Shown: positions 53,757 through 61,763 of the stretch, in pieces
Numbering within the stretch: position 1 is the stretch's first letter
Layout of the letters: every line of letters starts with the position of its first letter
NCBI GenBank assembly: GCA_029563075.1
Contig: JAKQTN010000065.1
Span: forward strand, 1-61,763
DNA from: Pseudomonadota bacterium
Lineage (GTDB): Bacteria; Pseudomonadota; Gammaproteobacteria; Burkholderiales; Methylophilaceae
DNA: 61,763 nucleotides
Reading direction: 5' to 3'
Translations under genes and position numbers: made by a program
Notes under the pieces: generated by a model
The model's input: the letters and a program-made list of their open reading frames with translations, nothing else
Database searches by the model: none
What the model was told of the DNA's origin: nothing

Positions 53757-54228
53757 CTTCAAATTTTTGCTTTCACACCCCGCACATTTCTTCGCGCTGG
53801 GCTTTGGCAGTGGCCTGGCAAAAAAAGCGCCCGGTACTTTTGGCACACTGGTCGCATTTCCATTGTTCTGGCTGATTTCCGGTTCATTCACGACGCAACT
53901 CGTTACCATTTTCGTGCTGTTTTTATTTGGCATTTATTGCTGTAGCAAAACCGGGAAAGCGCTGGGCGTGACTGACCATGGCAGTATGGTGTGGGATGAA
54001 ATCGTGGCGATGATGCTTGTGCTTGCATTTGTGCCGCGCGACTGGGTGTTATGGCCAGCCGCATTTTTACTGTTTCGCCTGTTTGACATCTGGAAACCAT
54101 TCCCCATCCGCCAGCTTGACGCCAGACTTAAAAATGGTTTCGGCGTGATGTTCGACGATTTTCTGGCAGCAGTGTATGCCATCATTTGCCTATTACCTTT
54201 GGCGACATGGATCATCTCTCAACGTTAG
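53740..54228 (+). CDS. pgpA: Phosphatidylglycerophosphatase A
   Basis: The 162-residue inner-membrane phosphatase makes phosphatidylglycerol. GFGSGLAKKAPGTFGTL at the start, DHGSMVWDEIVAMM and FLLFRLFDIWKPFPIRQLD are diagnostic. I chose the ATG at 53740 within thiL. The end overlaps pncC by 22 bp. Confidence 0.94.
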   Translation: MTTLPDFKFLLSHPAHFFALGFGSGLAKKAPGTFGTLVAFPLFWLISGSFTTQLVTIFVLFLFGIYCCSKTGKALGVTDHGSMVWDEIVAMMLVLAFVPRDWVLWPAAFLLFRLFDIWKPFPIRQLDARLKNGFGVMFDDFLAAVYAIICLLPLATWIISQR

Positions 54229-54701
54229 CCGCCGAGCTAGGCGCAGCGCTTAAAGCGCGTGGCTTCATGCTCGCCTTGGCGGAATCATGCACTGGCGGCA
54301 TGGCCGCGCAAGCAGTTACCAGTGTAGCGGGCAGCTCAGCATGGTTTGACCGTGGTTTTATCACCTACAGCAATGCTGCCAAAATTGAAATGTTGGGGGT
54401 ATGCGCACAAACCCTGGAAAGATTTGGCGCGGTGAGCGAACAGACCGCGCGTGAAATGGCTGAAGGCGCGCTCAAGCACAGTCACGCACATATCGCCGGC
54501 AGCATTACCGGAATTGCCGGGCCTGATGGCGGTAGTGCAGAAAAGCCCATTGGCACGGTGTGCTTTGCATGGGCCGGTGATAACCTACCGCTTATCGCGA
54601 CGACCAAACACTTTCAAGGCAACCGCCACACAATACGCCAGCAAGCCGCCGCCGCTTTGATGACGGAGCTTATTGAGAGACTAACTCAAGCACATCAGTG
54701 A
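54207..54701 (+). CDS. pncC: Nicotinamide-nucleotide amidase PncC (CinA C-domain)
   Basis: The 164-residue NMN amidase recycles NMN to NaMN. It has LAESCTGGMAAQAVTSVAGSS with the catalytic Ser, VSEQTAREMAEGAL and GIAGPDGGSAEKPIGTVCFAW. It lacks the CinA N-terminal domain. The ATG at 54207 lies within pgpA. It often neighbours recA, as here. Confidence 0.93.
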   Translation: MDHLSTLAAELGAALKARGFMLALAESCTGGMAAQAVTSVAGSSAWFDRGFITYSNAAKIEMLGVCAQTLERFGAVSEQTAREMAEGALKHSHAHIAGSITGIAGPDGGSAEKPIGTVCFAWAGDNLPLIATTKHFQGNRHTIRQQAAAALMTELIERLTQAHQ

Positions 54702-55048
54702 TGGCCACGATTATGCCCGCCATGGTGACCTCTGCCATGGTGACCTCTACCGTGGTGACCTGCATGATGGCCCCAGCCGTGATGGCCTGCGCGATGACCC
54801 CATCCATGCTGATAATAGCTTGGTGCACTGTAATAATGGTATCTCACCACCGGTGCCGGTTCATAGTAATACACACTGGGCGCGCCATAATACACTGTTG
54901 CTGGCGCAGGGTAATACACCACTGGCGGCGGGGCATACCCGTAACCACCGATATTGATGCCCAGACTAAAAGAATCGCGTGCATTGGCTGTTGAAATAGT
55001 TGCAGCGCCAATTGTTAACACTACAAACACAGAACGTAAAATTTTCAT
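54695..55048 (-). CDS. Exported Tyr/Pro- and His/Gly-rich repeat protein
   Basis: The 117-residue protein has a signal peptide ending near Ala-Asn-Ala-Arg. The middle third is rich in Tyr, Pro and Val (repeats like YYPAPATVYYGAP and VYYYEPAP). The last third consists of Gly-His-His repeats (GHHGRGHHGRGHHGG and similar), matched by short tandem repeats in the DNA at 54700-54790. It would bind transition metals and may be an envelope protein; I do not recognise a family. GAGGAGATT precedes the ATG. Its end overlaps pncC by 7 bp. Confidence 0.75.
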   Translation of the reverse strand: MKILRSVFVVLTIGAATISTANARDSFSLGINIGGYGYAPPPVVYYPAPATVYYGAPSVYYYEPAPVVRYHYYSAPSYYQHGWGHRAGHHGWGHHAGHHGRGHHGRGHHGGHNRGHH

Positions 55049-55213
55049 AATCTCCTCCGTTCCAAAATTGTTCTCCCTAGCTACCGGAACGCATCAGTTT
55101 ACGAATGGTTGACTTAAAAATCATATTCTTCAAGCTACACAATGCTTACGTTAAGCAGCAAATTATGGAATAATTAGCAGTTAATTTAAGTAATTCAAAA
55201 TAAAGGCAAAAAC

Positions 55214-56242
55214 ATGGATGACAACAAAAGCAAAGCACTCGCCGCAGCCCTCTCACAGATTGAAAAACAGTTTGGCAAGGGTTCCATTATGCGCATGGGT
55301 GACAGCGATATTGGCGAGGACATCCAATCGGTTTCTACAGGCTCGCTAGGGCTGGATATCGCGCTTGGTATTGGCGGTTTGCCGCGTGGCCGCGTGGTTG
55401 AAATCTATGGCCCTGAATCTTCAGGCAAAACCACTTTAACGCTTTCTGTGATCGCGCAAATGCAAAAGATGGGTGGCGTGGCTGCCTTTATTGATGCTGA
55501 GCATGCGCTGGATCCGCAATACGCCGCGAAATTGGGCGTTAACGTGCCAGAGCTACTGATTTCACAACCCGATACCGGTGAGCAGGCGCTTGAGATCGCT
55601 GATATGCTGGTACGTAGCGGCTCAGTTGACATTGTAGTGATTGACTCCGTTGCAGCCCTAACGCCGCGCGCCGAGATTGAAGGCGAAATGGGCGATTCGC
55701 ACATGGGTTTGCAGGCGCGCCTGATGAGTCAGGCTTTACGTAAACTTACTGGCAACATCAAACGCACCAATACCTTGGTGATTTTCATCAACCAGATCCG
55801 CATGAAAATCGGCGTGATGTTCGGCAACCCGGAAACCACCACCGGCGGCAACGCGCTTAAGTTCTATGCCTCCGTGCGTCTGGACATTCGTCGTACCGGT
55901 GCGATCAAAAAAGGGGACGAAGTCATTGGCAGTGAAACCCGCGTAAAAGTGATTAAAAACAAAGTCGCGCCGCCATTCAAACAAGCAGAATTCGATATTC
56001 TGTACGGGGAAGGCATCTCGCGTGAAGGTGAAATTATCGAGCTTGGCGTGAATGCCAAACTGATTGAAAAGGCAGGCGCATGGTACAGCTATAACGGCGA
56101 AAAAATTGGCCAAGGCAAAGACAACGCGCGTGAGTATCTTAAAGAACATCCGGAAGTTGCCAATGAAATTGACGCGAAAATTCGCGCCAATATGAAAGCT
56201 TTGAGCGAGACCATGACCGCCGTCCGTGGTGAGGACGACTAA
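55214..56242 (+). CDS. recA: Recombinase RecA
   Basis: The 342-residue recombinase has Walker A GPESSGKT at 66-73, Walker B VIDSVAAL near 143, the L1/L2 loops ([20 protein letters not shown] and [18 protein letters not shown]) and an acidic C-terminal end. It carries out homologous recombination and DNA-damage signalling. The 165-bp upstream region shows no CTG...CAG dyad that would suggest a LexA site. The stop TAA is followed in the same frame by recX. Confidence 0.98.
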   Translation: MDDNKSKALAAALSQIEKQFGKGSIMRMGDSDIGEDIQSVSTGSLGLDIALGIGGLPRGRVVEIYGPESSGKTTLTLSVIAQMQKMGGVAAFIDAEHALDPQYAAKLGVNVPELLISQPDTGEQALEIADMLVRSGSVDIVVIDSVAALTPRAEIEGEMGDSHMGLQARLMSQALRKLTGNIKRTNTLVIFINQIRMKIGVMFGNPETTTGGNALKFYASVRLDIRRTGAIKKGDEVIGSETRVKVIKNKVAPPFKQAEFDILYGEGISREGEIIELGVNAKLIEKAGAWYSYNGEKIGQGKDNAREYLKEHPEVANEIDAKIRANMKALSETMTAVRGEDD

Positions 56243-56695
56243 ATAGAATACCAGACCAAAAGCCTGCGCCAGCGCGCGCTGGAGTATCTTGGCAAGCGCG
56301 AATACTCTTACGCTGAACTAGGTCAAAAACTCAAAGCCTTTGCTGAAGAGTCTGATGATGTTCAAGCCTTACTGGACGATTTTAAAAAGCGCGGCTGGCT
56401 TTCAGATGCAAGATTTGCCGAACAGATCGTGCATGCGCGTTCACACAAATTCGGCAGTGCCAAAATTGCACATGAATTGCGCGAAAAAGGTGTGGCAGAC
56501 GAGCTGATTGCAGAAGCTGTTAGCCAGGTAAAAGAAAACGAATTAGCGCATGCGCGCGAAGTTTGGCGCAAAAAATATGATGCGACACCTAAAAGCCGAG
56601 ACGAATGGACAAGACAAGCCAGATTTTTACAAAGCCGTGGTTTTGGTTTTGATATTATAAAAAAAGTATTGAACACAAAAAAAGATGACAATTAA
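56243..56695 (+). CDS. recX: RecA regulator RecX, without a standard start codon
   Basis: The open frame directly after the recA TAA, in recA's own frame, encodes about 150 residues of full-length Rec[52 protein letters not shown] and the C-terminal [20 protein letters not shown]. RecX modulates RecA filaments. No ATG, GTG or TTG occurs in frame until GTG 56429, which would remove 62 conserved residues. The first codon after recA is ATA (56243-56245), with GAGG 8 bases before it, so ATA is the most likely start. A CTG at 56264 or stop-codon read-through are alternatives. It overlaps alaS by 11 bp. Confidence 0.85.
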   Translation: MEYQTKSLRQRALEYLGKREYSYAELGQKLKAFAEESDDVQALLDDFKKRGWLSDARFAEQIVHARSHKFGSAKIAHELREKGVADELIAEAVSQVKENELAHAREVWRKKYDATPKSRDEWTRQARFLQSRGFGFDIIKKVLNTKKDDN

Positions 56696-59348
56696 ATTAA
56701 GCAGCAACACTTTCCAATCAGGAAAAACACCTAGCAGCAACGAGATCCGCCAGGCGTTTCTGAATTTTTTCGCATCCAAAGGCCATGAGGTGGTCGCATC
56801 CAGCTCACTGGTGCCGCACGGCGACCCTACCCTGCTGTTCACCAATGCTGGCATGAACCAATTCAAGGATGTGTTTCTGGGTTTTGACAAGCGCCCATAC
56901 ACCCGCGCCGCGACCAGCCAGAAATGCGTACGTGCCGGCGGCAAGCATAATGACCTTGAAAACGTCGGCTACACCGCACGCCATCACACTTTCTTTGAAA
57001 TGCTGGGCAACTTCAGTTTTGGCGATTATTTCAAACAGGATGCCATAGCCTATGCCTGGGAGCTATTGACTGAAGTTTTTAAGCTGCCCAAAGACAAGCT
57101 TACCGTCACAGTGTATGCCGAAGATGATGAAGCCTATGATATCTGGACAAAAACGATTGGCGTACCTGCTGAACGCGTAATTCGCATCAGCGACAACAAA
57201 GGCGCACGCTATGCATCCGACAACTTCTGGATGATGGGTGATACTGGTCCCTGTGGCCCATGCACTGAAATTTTTTACGACCATGGCGAGCATATCCCTG
57301 GCGGCCCGCCGGGCAGCCCGGATGAAGACGGTGACCGCTTTATCGAAATATGGAACAACGTGTTCATGCAGTTTAACCGCGATGAAGCAGGCATAATGCA
57401 CCCATTGCCTAAGCCAAGTGTGGATACCGGCATGGGTCTGGAGCGAATCGCCGCCGTACTGCAACACGTACATGCCAACTACGAAATTGATATATTCCAA
57501 ACTCTGATTAAAGCCGCTGCGCGTGAAACCAACTCCAGCGACCTGAACATCCCCAGCCTGAAAGTGCTGGCAGACCACATCCGTGCCTGCTCCTTCCTGA
57601 TTGCCGACGGTGTGATTCCCGGAAACGAAGGCCGCGGCTATGTGCTGCGCCGCATCATTCGCCGCGCCATTCGCCATGGGTACAAGCTGGGCGCGCGCAA
57701 AGCATTTTTCCACAACATGGTGGCCGATTTAGTGCACGAAATGGGCAGCGCTTACCCGGAGCTAAAAACTGAACAAGCACGTATTACCAATATACTCAAA
57801 GCAGAAGAAGACCGATTCTTTGAAACTATTGAAAATGGCATGGCGATTTTAGAAACAGAACTTACCAATACGAAAGATATTTTTAATGGCGAAACTGCTT
57901 TTAAGCTGCACGACACCTATGGTTTTCCTCTGGATTTAACCGCGGACATCTGCCGTGAGAGAAATGTAAAAGTAGATACTGCAGCTTTTGATAGCGCCAT
58001 GGCGCGCCAAAAAGACCAGGCTCGTTCTGCGGGTAAATTCAAAATGGCTGCGAACCTTGAGTATGACGGTATCGCCACTACTTTTTATGGCTATGACAAC
58101 CTTGAAACTGTGGGTCAAATCACTGCGCTGTACAAAGATGGCTCGGCAGTCAAACAATTAAATGAAGGTGACCAAGGTATCATTGTGCTCAACAACACAC
58201 CGTTCTATGCTGAATCTGGCGGCCAAGTTGGCGACAACGGCATCATTAAAGGTGAAAACGGTATTTTTGCAGTAGAAGATACCCAGAAAATACAAGCTGC
58301 AGTGTTTGGTCATCATGGCGTACTCAAAACCGGCACATTAGACTTGGGCGACCATATTACTGCCCGCGTCAATACGCAAGCGCGTGCCAGCACCATGCGC
58401 AACCACTCAGCCACACATTTAATGCACAAAGCCCTGCGCGAAGTGCTGGGTGAGCATGTGCAGCAAAAAGGCAGCTTGGTAGATAGCGACAAAACACGCT
58501 TTGACTTTGTGCATAACGAACCGATGACCGAGCATCAAATTCGCCAAGTAGAAAGAATCGTCAATACTGAAATTCTTGCCAATGTAGCCACACAAGCACG
58601 CGTGATGGATATTGAATCTGCACAAAAAACCGGTGCGATGATGCTGTTTGGCGAAAAATATGGTGACGAAGTTCGCGTGCTGGATATAGGCAGCTCGCGT
58701 GAACTCTGTGGCGGAACGCATGTAGCAAGAACAGGTGATATTGGACTGTTCAAAATTATCGGTGAAAGCGGCGTAGCTGCTGGCGTGCGCCGGGTAGAGG
58801 CGTGTACAGGTGACCGTGCATTGCATTATATAGAAGTAATGGAAGATGATCGAAGGGCAAGTGCAGCGATGCTGAATGTCCCATTGCGCCAAGGTGGTGC
58901 TATACCAATGACTATTCTTCATCTACAGCAAGACAAAAAATCACTTGAAAAAGAACTGGCGCGCTTAAAGTCGAAGCTCGCATCCAGCCAAGGTGATGAT
59001 TTAACAGCGCAAGCGGTTGAGATTGCAGGTGTTAAAGTGCTGGCAGCCATGCTGGAAGGCGCGGATGCCAATGCCTTGCGTGAAACCATGGATAAACTCA
59101 AGGACAAGCTCAAAACGGCCGCGATTGTGCTGGCAAGCGTGAATGACGGTAAAGTAAGCTTGGCCGCAGGCGTTACCGCAGATTTAATCGCAAAGCTGAA
59201 AGCGGGCGATTTAGTCAACCATGTCGCGAGCCAGGTCGGCGGCAAGGGTGGCGGCAAACCGGATATGGCGATGGCAGGCGGCACCGACGCCAGCCAATTG
59301 CCAAAAGCGCTTGCCAGTGTTGAAAATTGGGTAAGCGATAAACTTTAA
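56685..59348 (+). CDS. alaS: Alanyl-tRNA synthetase
   Basis: The 887-residue class II synthetase has the N-terminal [25 protein letters not shown], the tRNA-recognition block, and the editing domain with HSATH and CGGTH zinc motifs (near residues 570 and 670). A coiled-coil/C-Ala domain ends in [15 protein letters not shown]. The start lies in the 3' end of recX, so translation is coupled. The N-terminus has about ten extra residues before the family core. Confidence 0.97.
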   Translation: MTIKLSSNTFQSGKTPSSNEIRQAFLNFFASKGHEVVASSSLVPHGDPTLLFTNAGMNQFKDVFLGFDKRPYTRAATSQKCVRAGGKHNDLENVGYTARHHTFFEMLGNFSFGDYFKQDAIAYAWELLTEVFKLPKDKLTVTVYAEDDEAYDIWTKTIGVPAERVIRISDNKGARYASDNFWMMGDTGPCGPCTEIFYDHGEHIPGGPPGSPDEDGDRFIEIWNNVFMQFNRDEAGIMHPLPKPSVDTGMGLERIAAVLQHVHANYEIDIFQTLIKAAARETNSSDLNIPSLKVLADHIRACSFLIADGVIPGNEGRGYVLRRIIRRAIRHGYKLGARKAFFHNMVADLVHEMGSAYPELKTEQARITNILKAEEDRFFETIENGMAILETELTNTKDIFNGETAFKLHDTYGFPLDLTADICRERNVKVDTAAFDSAMARQKDQARSAGKFKMAANLEYDGIATTFYGYDNLETVGQITALYKDGSAVKQLNEGDQGIIVLNNTPFYAESGGQVGDNGIIKGENGIFAVEDTQKIQAAVFGHHGVLKTGTLDLGDHITARVNTQARASTMRNHSATHLMHKALREVLGEHVQQKGSLVDSDKTRFDFVHNEPMTEHQIRQVERIVNTEILANVATQARVMDIESAQKTGAMMLFGEKYGDEVRVLDIGSSRELCGGTHVARTGDIGLFKIIGESGVAAGVRRVEACTGDRALHYIEVMEDDRRASAAMLNVPLRQGGAIPMTILHLQQDKKSLEKELARLKSKLASSQGDDLTAQAVEIAGVKVLAAMLEGADANALRETMDKLKDKLKTAAIVLASVNDGKVSLAAGVTADLIAKLKAGDLVNHVASQVGGKGGGKPDMAMAGGTDASQLPKALASVENWVSDKL

Positions 59349-59371
59349 TTAAATAAATTCAAGAGCTAAAA

Positions 59372-60604
59372 ATGGCATTAATTGTACAAAAATACGGCGG
59401 AACTTCTGTAGCGAACCCTGAAAGGATTCGTAATGTCGCCAAACGCGTGGCGCGTTATAGGGCGATGGGACATCAGATTGTGGTGGTGGTTTCGGCCATG
59501 TCGGGCGAAACCAATCGTCTAATCTCCCTTGCCAAAGAAATCATGCCAGAGCCAGACCCGCGCGAACTGGATGTGATGGTTTCTACCGGCGAGCAAGTTA
59601 CCATAGGCATGACTGCACTTGCCTTGATGGAGCTTGGCATCAAAGCAAAAAGTTACACTGGCGCACAAGTCAAAATCCTCACCAACGATGCTTTTGGCAA
59701 AGCGCGCATCCTGAATATTGACGACCACAACATCAAGAACGACCTGAATGATGGTTTCGTGGTTGTAGTAGCAGGCTTTCAGGGGGCGGATGGAAACGGC
59801 AACATCACCACGCTTGGCCGTGGCGGTTCTGATACGACCGGCGTTGCACTCGCTGCAGCATTGAAAGCGGACGAATGCCAAATCTACACGGATGTAGACG
59901 GCGTTTACACGACTGACCCGCGCATCGTTCCGGAAGCGCGCCGCTTAGACAAAATCACTTTTGAAGAAATGCTGGAACTCGCCTCGCAAGGCAGCAAAGT
60001 ATTGCAAATCCGCTCGGTAGAATTCGCAGGAAAATATAAAGTTAAGTTACGTGTGCTCTCCAGTTTTGAAGATGAAGGCGACGGCACGCTGATCACATTT
60101 GAAGAAAATGAAGGAACCAACATGGAAGAACCAATTATCTCTGGCATCGCATTTAACCGCGATGAAGCAAAAATCACCGTACTGGGCGTACCTGACAAGC
60201 CTGGCATTGCCTACCAGATTTTAGGCCCTATCGCAGAGGCCAACATTGATGTGGACATGATCATCCAGAACACCGGCGCAGATGGCACCACCGACTTCAC
60301 CTTCACCGTACATAAAAACGAGATGAACAAAGCCCTGGGTATTTTGCGCGATAAAGTACAAGGCCACATCAATGCGCGCGAAATCAGCGGGGATGACAAA
60401 ATCGCAAAAGTGGCTGTGGTCGGCGTCGGCATGCGCTCGCACGTAGGCATTGCCAGCCAAATGTTCCGCACGCTGGCTGAGGAAGGTATCAATATTCAAA
60501 TGATTTCCACCAGTGAAATCAAAATTGCCGTGGTGATTGAAGAAAAATATATGGAACTTGCGGTGCGCGTACTACACAAAGCATTTGAATTAGAAGGGGA
60601 ATAA
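59372..60604 (+). CDS. lysC: Aspartate kinase
   Basis: The 410-residue aspartokinase begins the lysine, threonine and methionine pathway. KYGGTS at 7-12, [26 protein letters not shown] and [14 protein letters not shown] form the kinase domain. Two ACT domains (about 265-405) give feedback control, probably by lysine with threonine. recX-alaS-lysC order is common in betaproteobacteria. No lysine riboswitch is seen in the 23-bp gap. Confidence 0.96.
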   Translation: MALIVQKYGGTSVANPERIRNVAKRVARYRAMGHQIVVVVSAMSGETNRLISLAKEIMPEPDPRELDVMVSTGEQVTIGMTALALMELGIKAKSYTGAQVKILTNDAFGKARILNIDDHNIKNDLNDGFVVVVAGFQGADGNGNITTLGRGGSDTTGVALAAALKADECQIYTDVDGVYTTDPRIVPEARRLDKITFEEMLELASQGSKVLQIRSVEFAGKYKVKLRVLSSFEDEGDGTLITFEENEGTNMEEPIISGIAFNRDEAKITVLGVPDKPGIAYQILGPIAEANIDVDMIIQNTGADGTTDFTFTVHKNEMNKALGILRDKVQGHINAREISGDDKIAKVAVVGVGMRSHVGIASQMFRTLAEEGINIQMISTSEIKIAVVIEEKYMELAVRVLHKAFELEGE

Positions 60605-60616
60605 GCCAATTTCTAA

Positions 60617-60645
60617 TTGATTTATAGGGGCGTTTCGCGTAGTAT
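60617..60645 (+). promoter_or_regulatory. Putative promoter of tRNA-Ser
   Basis: TTGATT and TAGTAT are separated by exactly 17 bp, 22 bp upstream of the tRNA-Ser gene. Confidence 0.6.
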
Positions 60646-60667
60646 CACGCCCTCAAAAGTAGTAAAC

Positions 60668-60761
60668 GGAGAGCTGGCCGAGTGGTCGAAGGCACTTCCC
60701 TGCTAAGGAAGCATACGGGCTTAAATCTGTATCGAGGGTTCGAATCCCTCGCTCTCCGCCA
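60668..60761 (+). tRNA. tRNA-Ser (anticodon GCU)
   Basis: The acceptor arms GGAGAGC and GCTCTCC pair perfectly, the discriminator is G, and CCA is encoded. The anticodon loop CTGCTAA gives GCU (60702-60704), reading AGC/AGU. A long variable arm, as expected for serine tRNA, lies between the anticodon and T stems (TACGGGCTTAAATCTGTA). Confidence 0.96.
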
Positions 60762-60769
60762 GTTTTATC

Positions 60770-60798
60770 TTTAAGAAACACGCAGTATCGCGTATAAT
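60770..60798 (+). promoter_or_regulatory. Putative promoter of tRNA-Arg
   Basis: A perfect TATAAT at 60793-60798 has a weak -35 (TTTAAG) 17 bp upstream. It lies 30 bp before tRNA-Arg. Confidence 0.5.
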
Positions 60799-60828
60799 GC
60801 GTGGCTTAGATTGTGAAAAAAATCAAAT

Positions 60829-60905
60829 GCGCCCGTAGCTCAGCTGGATAGAGTACTTGGCTACGAACCAAGGGGTCAGGAGTTCGAATCTCTTCGGGCG
60901 CACCA
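60829..60905 (+). tRNA. tRNA-Arg (anticodon ACG)
   Basis: The 77-nt gene has a 7-bp acceptor stem GCGCCCG/CGGGCGC, discriminator A and encoded CCA. The anticodon loop CTACGAA between CTTGG and CCAAG gives ACG (60863-60865). The T-loop TTCGAATC is standard. An accessory region starts right after it. Confidence 0.97.
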
Positions 60906-60913
60906 TATAAAAC

Positions 60914-60945
60914 AAAGGGTTAGCAATTAGCTAACCCTTTTTGTT
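60914..60945. terminator. Terminator after tRNA-Arg
   Basis: AAAGGGTTAGC and GCTAACCCTTT form a stem around a 5-base loop, followed by TTGTTTT. T-rich sequence on the other strand means it could also end the minus-strand proteasome-like gene. Confidence 0.82.
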
Positions 60946-60951
60946 TTCATT

Positions 60952-60973
60952 TTGTGCTACCCTTGTGCTACTT
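60952..60973. repeat. TTGTGCTAC direct repeat
   Basis: The 9-mer TTGTGCTAC occurs twice with an 11-bp period (60952 and 60963), just beyond tRNA-Arg. Such paired short repeats next to a tRNA 3' end recall integrase arm sites of integrative elements. No integrase gene is seen in the window. Confidence 0.35.
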
Positions 60974-60991
60974 TTATTCATATTACAAACA

Positions 60992-61612
60992 TTAACTATT
61001 GCTCCAACTTATTTCTTGCAACTCACGTAATCCATTTTCACTAACCAGAACAACTTCAACCTCATCTACCGTGTCAGAAACAGAATTTTCAATCAAGCCA
61101 TGATTTGCGATAGCTCTCGCAACATCACTCTTTAGATTTTCCACTTCTTTATCTACCCAATCACCTTCAATTTTCAATTTTTTCAAGTCATTTGTATTTC
61201 CTCTCGCTATAATATTCTCCGAAATTTTTCTTATCCCTTGTTGACCCTTTATTATTTCGATTTCATAGACAGATACAGCACCATTTTCCGGCCCTGCAAG
61301 TAAAATTGACATCCTAGGCAAAGGATTAAAAGAACTAAACCTCTCCAACAAAATATTACACATTTCTTTGACTGTATCACCTGCAATGATTGTTTTCATG
61401 ATTGCTGGAACATTGTCCTCTGCTCGATTACTTATCGGACCATTTCCGTAAGTCATTGCCACATATATATTATTAAACTTAAATAGTTTTTGATCCTTAC
61501 CTGCCCTGAAATTAGTTTGATTTCCAGATACATCAATATCAGCTATTAATACACGAGTATCTGCTGCCATCACCACTCCATCTTTACACCTGATTGATAT
61601 GAGTTGTGTCAT
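60992..61612 (-). CDS. Orphan proteasome-family (Ntn-hydrolase) peptidase
   Basis: The 206-residue protein aligns by eye with 20S proteasome beta subunits and HslV. With Met removed, Thr1 starts TQLISIRCKDGVVMAADTR, placing Asp17 and Arg19 exactly where proteasomes have them. The Lys33 equivalent is Lys41 in DQKLFKF, after an eight-residue insertion. SILLAGPENGAVSVYEI and VEVVLVSENGLREL match later strands; the Asp166 position is unclear. There is no propeptide. I chose ATG 61612 because it exposes Thr; ATG 61618 and upstream GTG 61633 are also in frame, but 61633 lies in the IS end. Bacterial relatives include HslV, Anbu and the betaproteobacterial homologue BPH; I cannot tell which is nearest. 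No ATPase partner is in the window, and the DNA is visibly AT-rich. Confidence 0.82.
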   Translation of the reverse strand: MTQLISIRCKDGVVMAADTRVLIADIDVSGNQTNFRAGKDQKLFKFNNIYVAMTYGNGPISNRAEDNVPAIMKTIIAGDTVKEMCNILLERFSSFNPLPRMSILLAGPENGAVSVYEIEIIKGQQGIRKISENIIARGNTNDLKKLKIEGDWVDKEVENLKSDVARAIANHGLIENSVSDTVDEVEVVLVSENGLRELQEISWSNS

Positions 61613-61622
61613 TAACATAGCT

Positions 61623-61763
61623 TGAATCGCCACTAGTTTTGTAGACGCTAGTCAGCCATAGTTTTAAATTGATTTTCGTAGTCTATCGGAGATAACAAGT
61701 TATTGGAATTGTGACGTCGTTTTGAGTTGTAGAACAACTCTATGTAGTCAAATATATCCTGTC
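61623..61763 (-). mobile_element. Terminal part of an IS3-family insertion sequence
   Basis: The boundary is set at TGAATCGCC (61623), followed by a likely terminal inverted repeat up to about 61650 (TGAATCGCCACTAGTTTTG...). This resembles ends of IS3-subgroup elements. Inside is the 3' end of the transposase frame. The other end and any target duplication are beyond the window. The element lies about 11 bp from the start codon of the proteasome-like gene. Confidence 0.75.
61648..61763 (-). CDS. IS3-family transposase, C-terminal fragment
   Basis: The last ~38 residues of an IS3-type OrfB transposase are visible, cut by the window edge. The motif DYIELFYNSKRRHNSNNLLS followed by Pro-Ile-Asp-Tyr-Glu matches the family C-terminus (YI..FYN..R.H..L...SP..YE). 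It ends Lys-Thr-Met-Ala-Asp-stop inside the terminal inverted repeat. Confidence 0.88.
   Translation of the reverse strand, partial: QDIFDYIELFYNSKRRHNSNNLLSPIDYENQFKTMAD

Noticed and set aside
54700-54790. Short tandem repeats resembling a CRISPR array
   Set aside because: The repeats are short and irregular, lie inside a coding sequence as Gly-His codons and have no spacers.
54698-54994. A plus-strand frame opposite the His-rich protein
   Set aside because: It is a repeat-rich antisense product; the minus strand has a signal peptide and a good ribosome site.
56429-56695. recX starting at GTG 56429
   Set aside because: This would remove 62 residues of clearly conserved RecX sequence, so the longer frame was preferred.

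Overview
The window is a dense, mostly housekeeping stretch of a Gram-negative betaproteobacterial chromosome, most likely from a methylotroph of the Methylophilaceae (Methylotenera/Methylophilus-like). The pointers are a PQQ precursor peptide gene (pqqA, 1655-1726), fructose-bisphosphate aldolase, triosephosphate isomerase and fructose-1,6-bisphosphatase side by side (as used in ribulose-monophosphate carbon cycling), betaproteobacterial gene orders (miaB-phoH, ybeY-corC, pmbA/darP, recA-recX-alaS-lysC) and moderate GC. The family assignment is inference; no 16S or marker search could be run.

Layout. 1-2345: the end of an IS21-like element, a SWIB-domain gene flanked by two copies of a 39-bp repeat, an exported PepSY protein, the 23-residue pqqA gene and an exported EF-hand protein. 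2400-8584: a short-chain dehydrogenase, a FemAB-like acyltransferase, a second exported EF-hand protein, the OmpR/EnvZ two-component pair and siroheme synthase CysG. 8648-19886: the miaB-phoH / ybeY-corC-lnt tRNA, ribosome and envelope set, interrupted by fba-tpiA, fbp, ppk2 and a PsiE-like gene; mscL also lies here. 19865-25907: a minus-strand heavy-metal RND efflux operon led by a His-rich membrane protein. 26066-33520: glyQS, gmhB, an acyltransferase, a YgjP-like metallopeptidase, DUF805, SCO1, ilvE and a zinc-finger protein. 33539-37745: an accessory block with a leucine-rich-repeat protein kinase, a DUF4038 glycosidase-like protein and a TSUP exporter. 37849-46579: murI, cobalamin adenosyltransferase, pcnB-folK-dNK-panB-panC-yjdM-panD-rsfS-rlmH-phrB. 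46798-55048: mlaA, pmbA/darP, nhaD, a PDZ protein, mog, a VanZ-like gene, thiL-pgpA-pncC and a His/Gly-rich exported protein. 55214-60905: recA-recX-alaS-lysC, then tRNA-Ser(GCU) and tRNA-Arg(ACG). 60906-61763: an AT-rich accessory end with a free-standing proteasome-family peptidase gene and the end of an IS3-family element whose terminus lies about 11 bp upstream of that gene's start.

How genes work together. Coenzyme A supply (panB, panC, panD) sits with folate synthesis (folK) and nucleotide salvage (dNK). RsfS, RlmH, YbeY and DarP act on ribosomes. RecA, RecX and PhrB act on DNA damage. MlaA, Lnt, GmhB, PlsC and PgpA serve the envelope. The CzcCBA operon, two EF-hand proteins and two His-rich proteins suggest attention to metals.

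The best leads for something unusual are the orphan proteasome-like gene beside tRNA-Arg, a full-length recX that has no ATG/GTG/TTG start and follows recA in the same frame, the solitary pqqA, the LRR-kinase/DUF4038 pair, and two unrelated palindromic repeats that each sit at the 3' end of a gene and supply its stop codon.
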